Of a stretch of 64,000 nucleotides of DNA, positions 63,868-64,000 are shown piece after piece. The notes below the pieces were generated by a model that was not told the origin of the DNA, searched no databases, and saw only the letters and a program-made list of their open reading frames with translations. The stretch lies in assembly GCF_040362915.1 (NCBI RefSeq), contig NZ_AP029612.1, positions 2,728,001 through 2,792,000 on the forward strand, read 5' to 3'. Position 1 is the stretch's first letter; each line of letters opens with the position of its first letter. A program made the translations under genes and the position numbers. This DNA is from Sediminibacterium sp. KACHI17. Its GTDB lineage: Bacteria; Bacteroidota; Bacteroidia; Chitinophagales; Chitinophagaceae.

Positions 63868-64000
63868 ATGAAAAAATGGATGATAAGTCTGATGATGGTA
63901 CTGCTAGTGAGTGGTATTCAAGCCCAAATCAGAGTAACCGGTTCTGTAAAAGATCAAAGAGGTAGAATCCTTGCAGGTGCCAATATTGTAGTCAAAGGTT
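63868..64000 (+). CDS. Start of a carboxypeptidase-regulatory/TonB-receptor-type gene
   Basis: Only the first 44 residues lie in the window. MKKWMISLMMVLLVSGIQAQ is a signal peptide, followed by IRVTGSVKDQRGRILAGANI, the start of a CarboxypepD_reg-like beta-sandwich that usually opens TonB-dependent receptors or related outer-membrane proteins in this phylum. The C-terminal identity cannot be judged. Confidence 0.75.
   Translation, partial: MKKWMISLMMVLLVSGIQAQIRVTGSVKDQRGRILAGANIVVKG

Overview
This 64 kb window looks like a chromosomal segment of a member of the Bacteroidota, most likely family Chitinophagaceae (a Sediminibacterium-like organism is my inference, not proven). The evidence is a complete gldKLMN set for the type IX secretion system, a secreted protein with a T9SS C-terminal sorting domain, Bacteroidota-only families (DUF4271 beside hemD, DUF4783, haem-binding domain, DUF1800/DUF1501 pair), TonB-dependent receptors, TAnnTTTG-type -7 promoter elements and weak or absent Shine-Dalgarno sequences. 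I saw no rRNA or tRNA genes, no CRISPR array, no prophage and no transposase. Most of the window is housekeeping DNA.

Layout. 0-2.4 kb: start of hemW (minus strand, runs off the left edge), DUF4271 protein, hemD. 2.5-9.5 kb: a DUF255 thioredoxin-fold protein, then gldK-gldL-gldM-gldN. 9.7-14.2 kb, minus strand: uvrC, a lipoprotein, and an ECF sigma factor with a membrane-anchored/beta-barrel partner. 14.4-20.7 kb, plus strand: DUF1800, DUF1501 with T9SS tail, a TonB-dependent receptor and a lipoprotein. 20.8-24.6 kb: DUF2721, ABC exporter, YkuK-type RNase H-like protein, engB. 24.7-29.5 kb, minus strand: gpmI, a haem-binding c-type protein, a small membrane-anchored protein and a haem-type TonB receptor, apparently one operon. 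29.5-33.3 kb, plus strand: DUF4783, nadC, a TPR sensor kinase overlapping a SUI1/YciH protein. 33.3-41 kb, minus strand: a 4Fe-4S/CDGSH protein, dnaX, GNAT-fold protein, L,D-transpeptidase, rsmE, dnaB. 41.5-50.3 kb, plus strand: pheT, coiled-coil protein, zapA, rny, a four-helix-bundle protein, rplS, tatA, gatA, a lytic transglycosylase. 50.3-55.9 kb, minus strand: pabB, an acidic repeat protein, purA, relA/spoT. 56-62.2 kb, plus strand: ABC exporter and atpB-E-F-H-A. 62.3-64 kb, plus strand: a Crp/Fnr regulator, a YCII protein, a DoxX-like protein and the start of a carboxypeptidase-regulatory/TonB-receptor-like gene.

The most unusual structure is in the spacers. At least eleven intergenic stretches are degenerate palindromes built from iterated 6-10 base words in a few sequence families (CCATGG/CTATGG; AAGCTACAAGC; GGTGATCG; CTATTTGCTA and others). 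One pair of arms, 24 nt with 23 matching, flanks the whole four-helix-bundle gene at 46.4-46.9 kb, and the gene's stop codon lies inside the right arm. A related element without the gene lies at 41.3-41.5 kb. This layout recalls the stem-plus-protein intervening sequences of 23S rRNA, but here it sits between ordinary genes.

Three other regulatory observations stand out: a helically spaced cluster of DnaA-box-like 9-mers in the dnaB-pheT divergent spacer, a perfect FNR-type operator directly downstream of the Crp/Fnr gene, and a sigma-54-like -24/-12 promoter before the DUF4783 gene.
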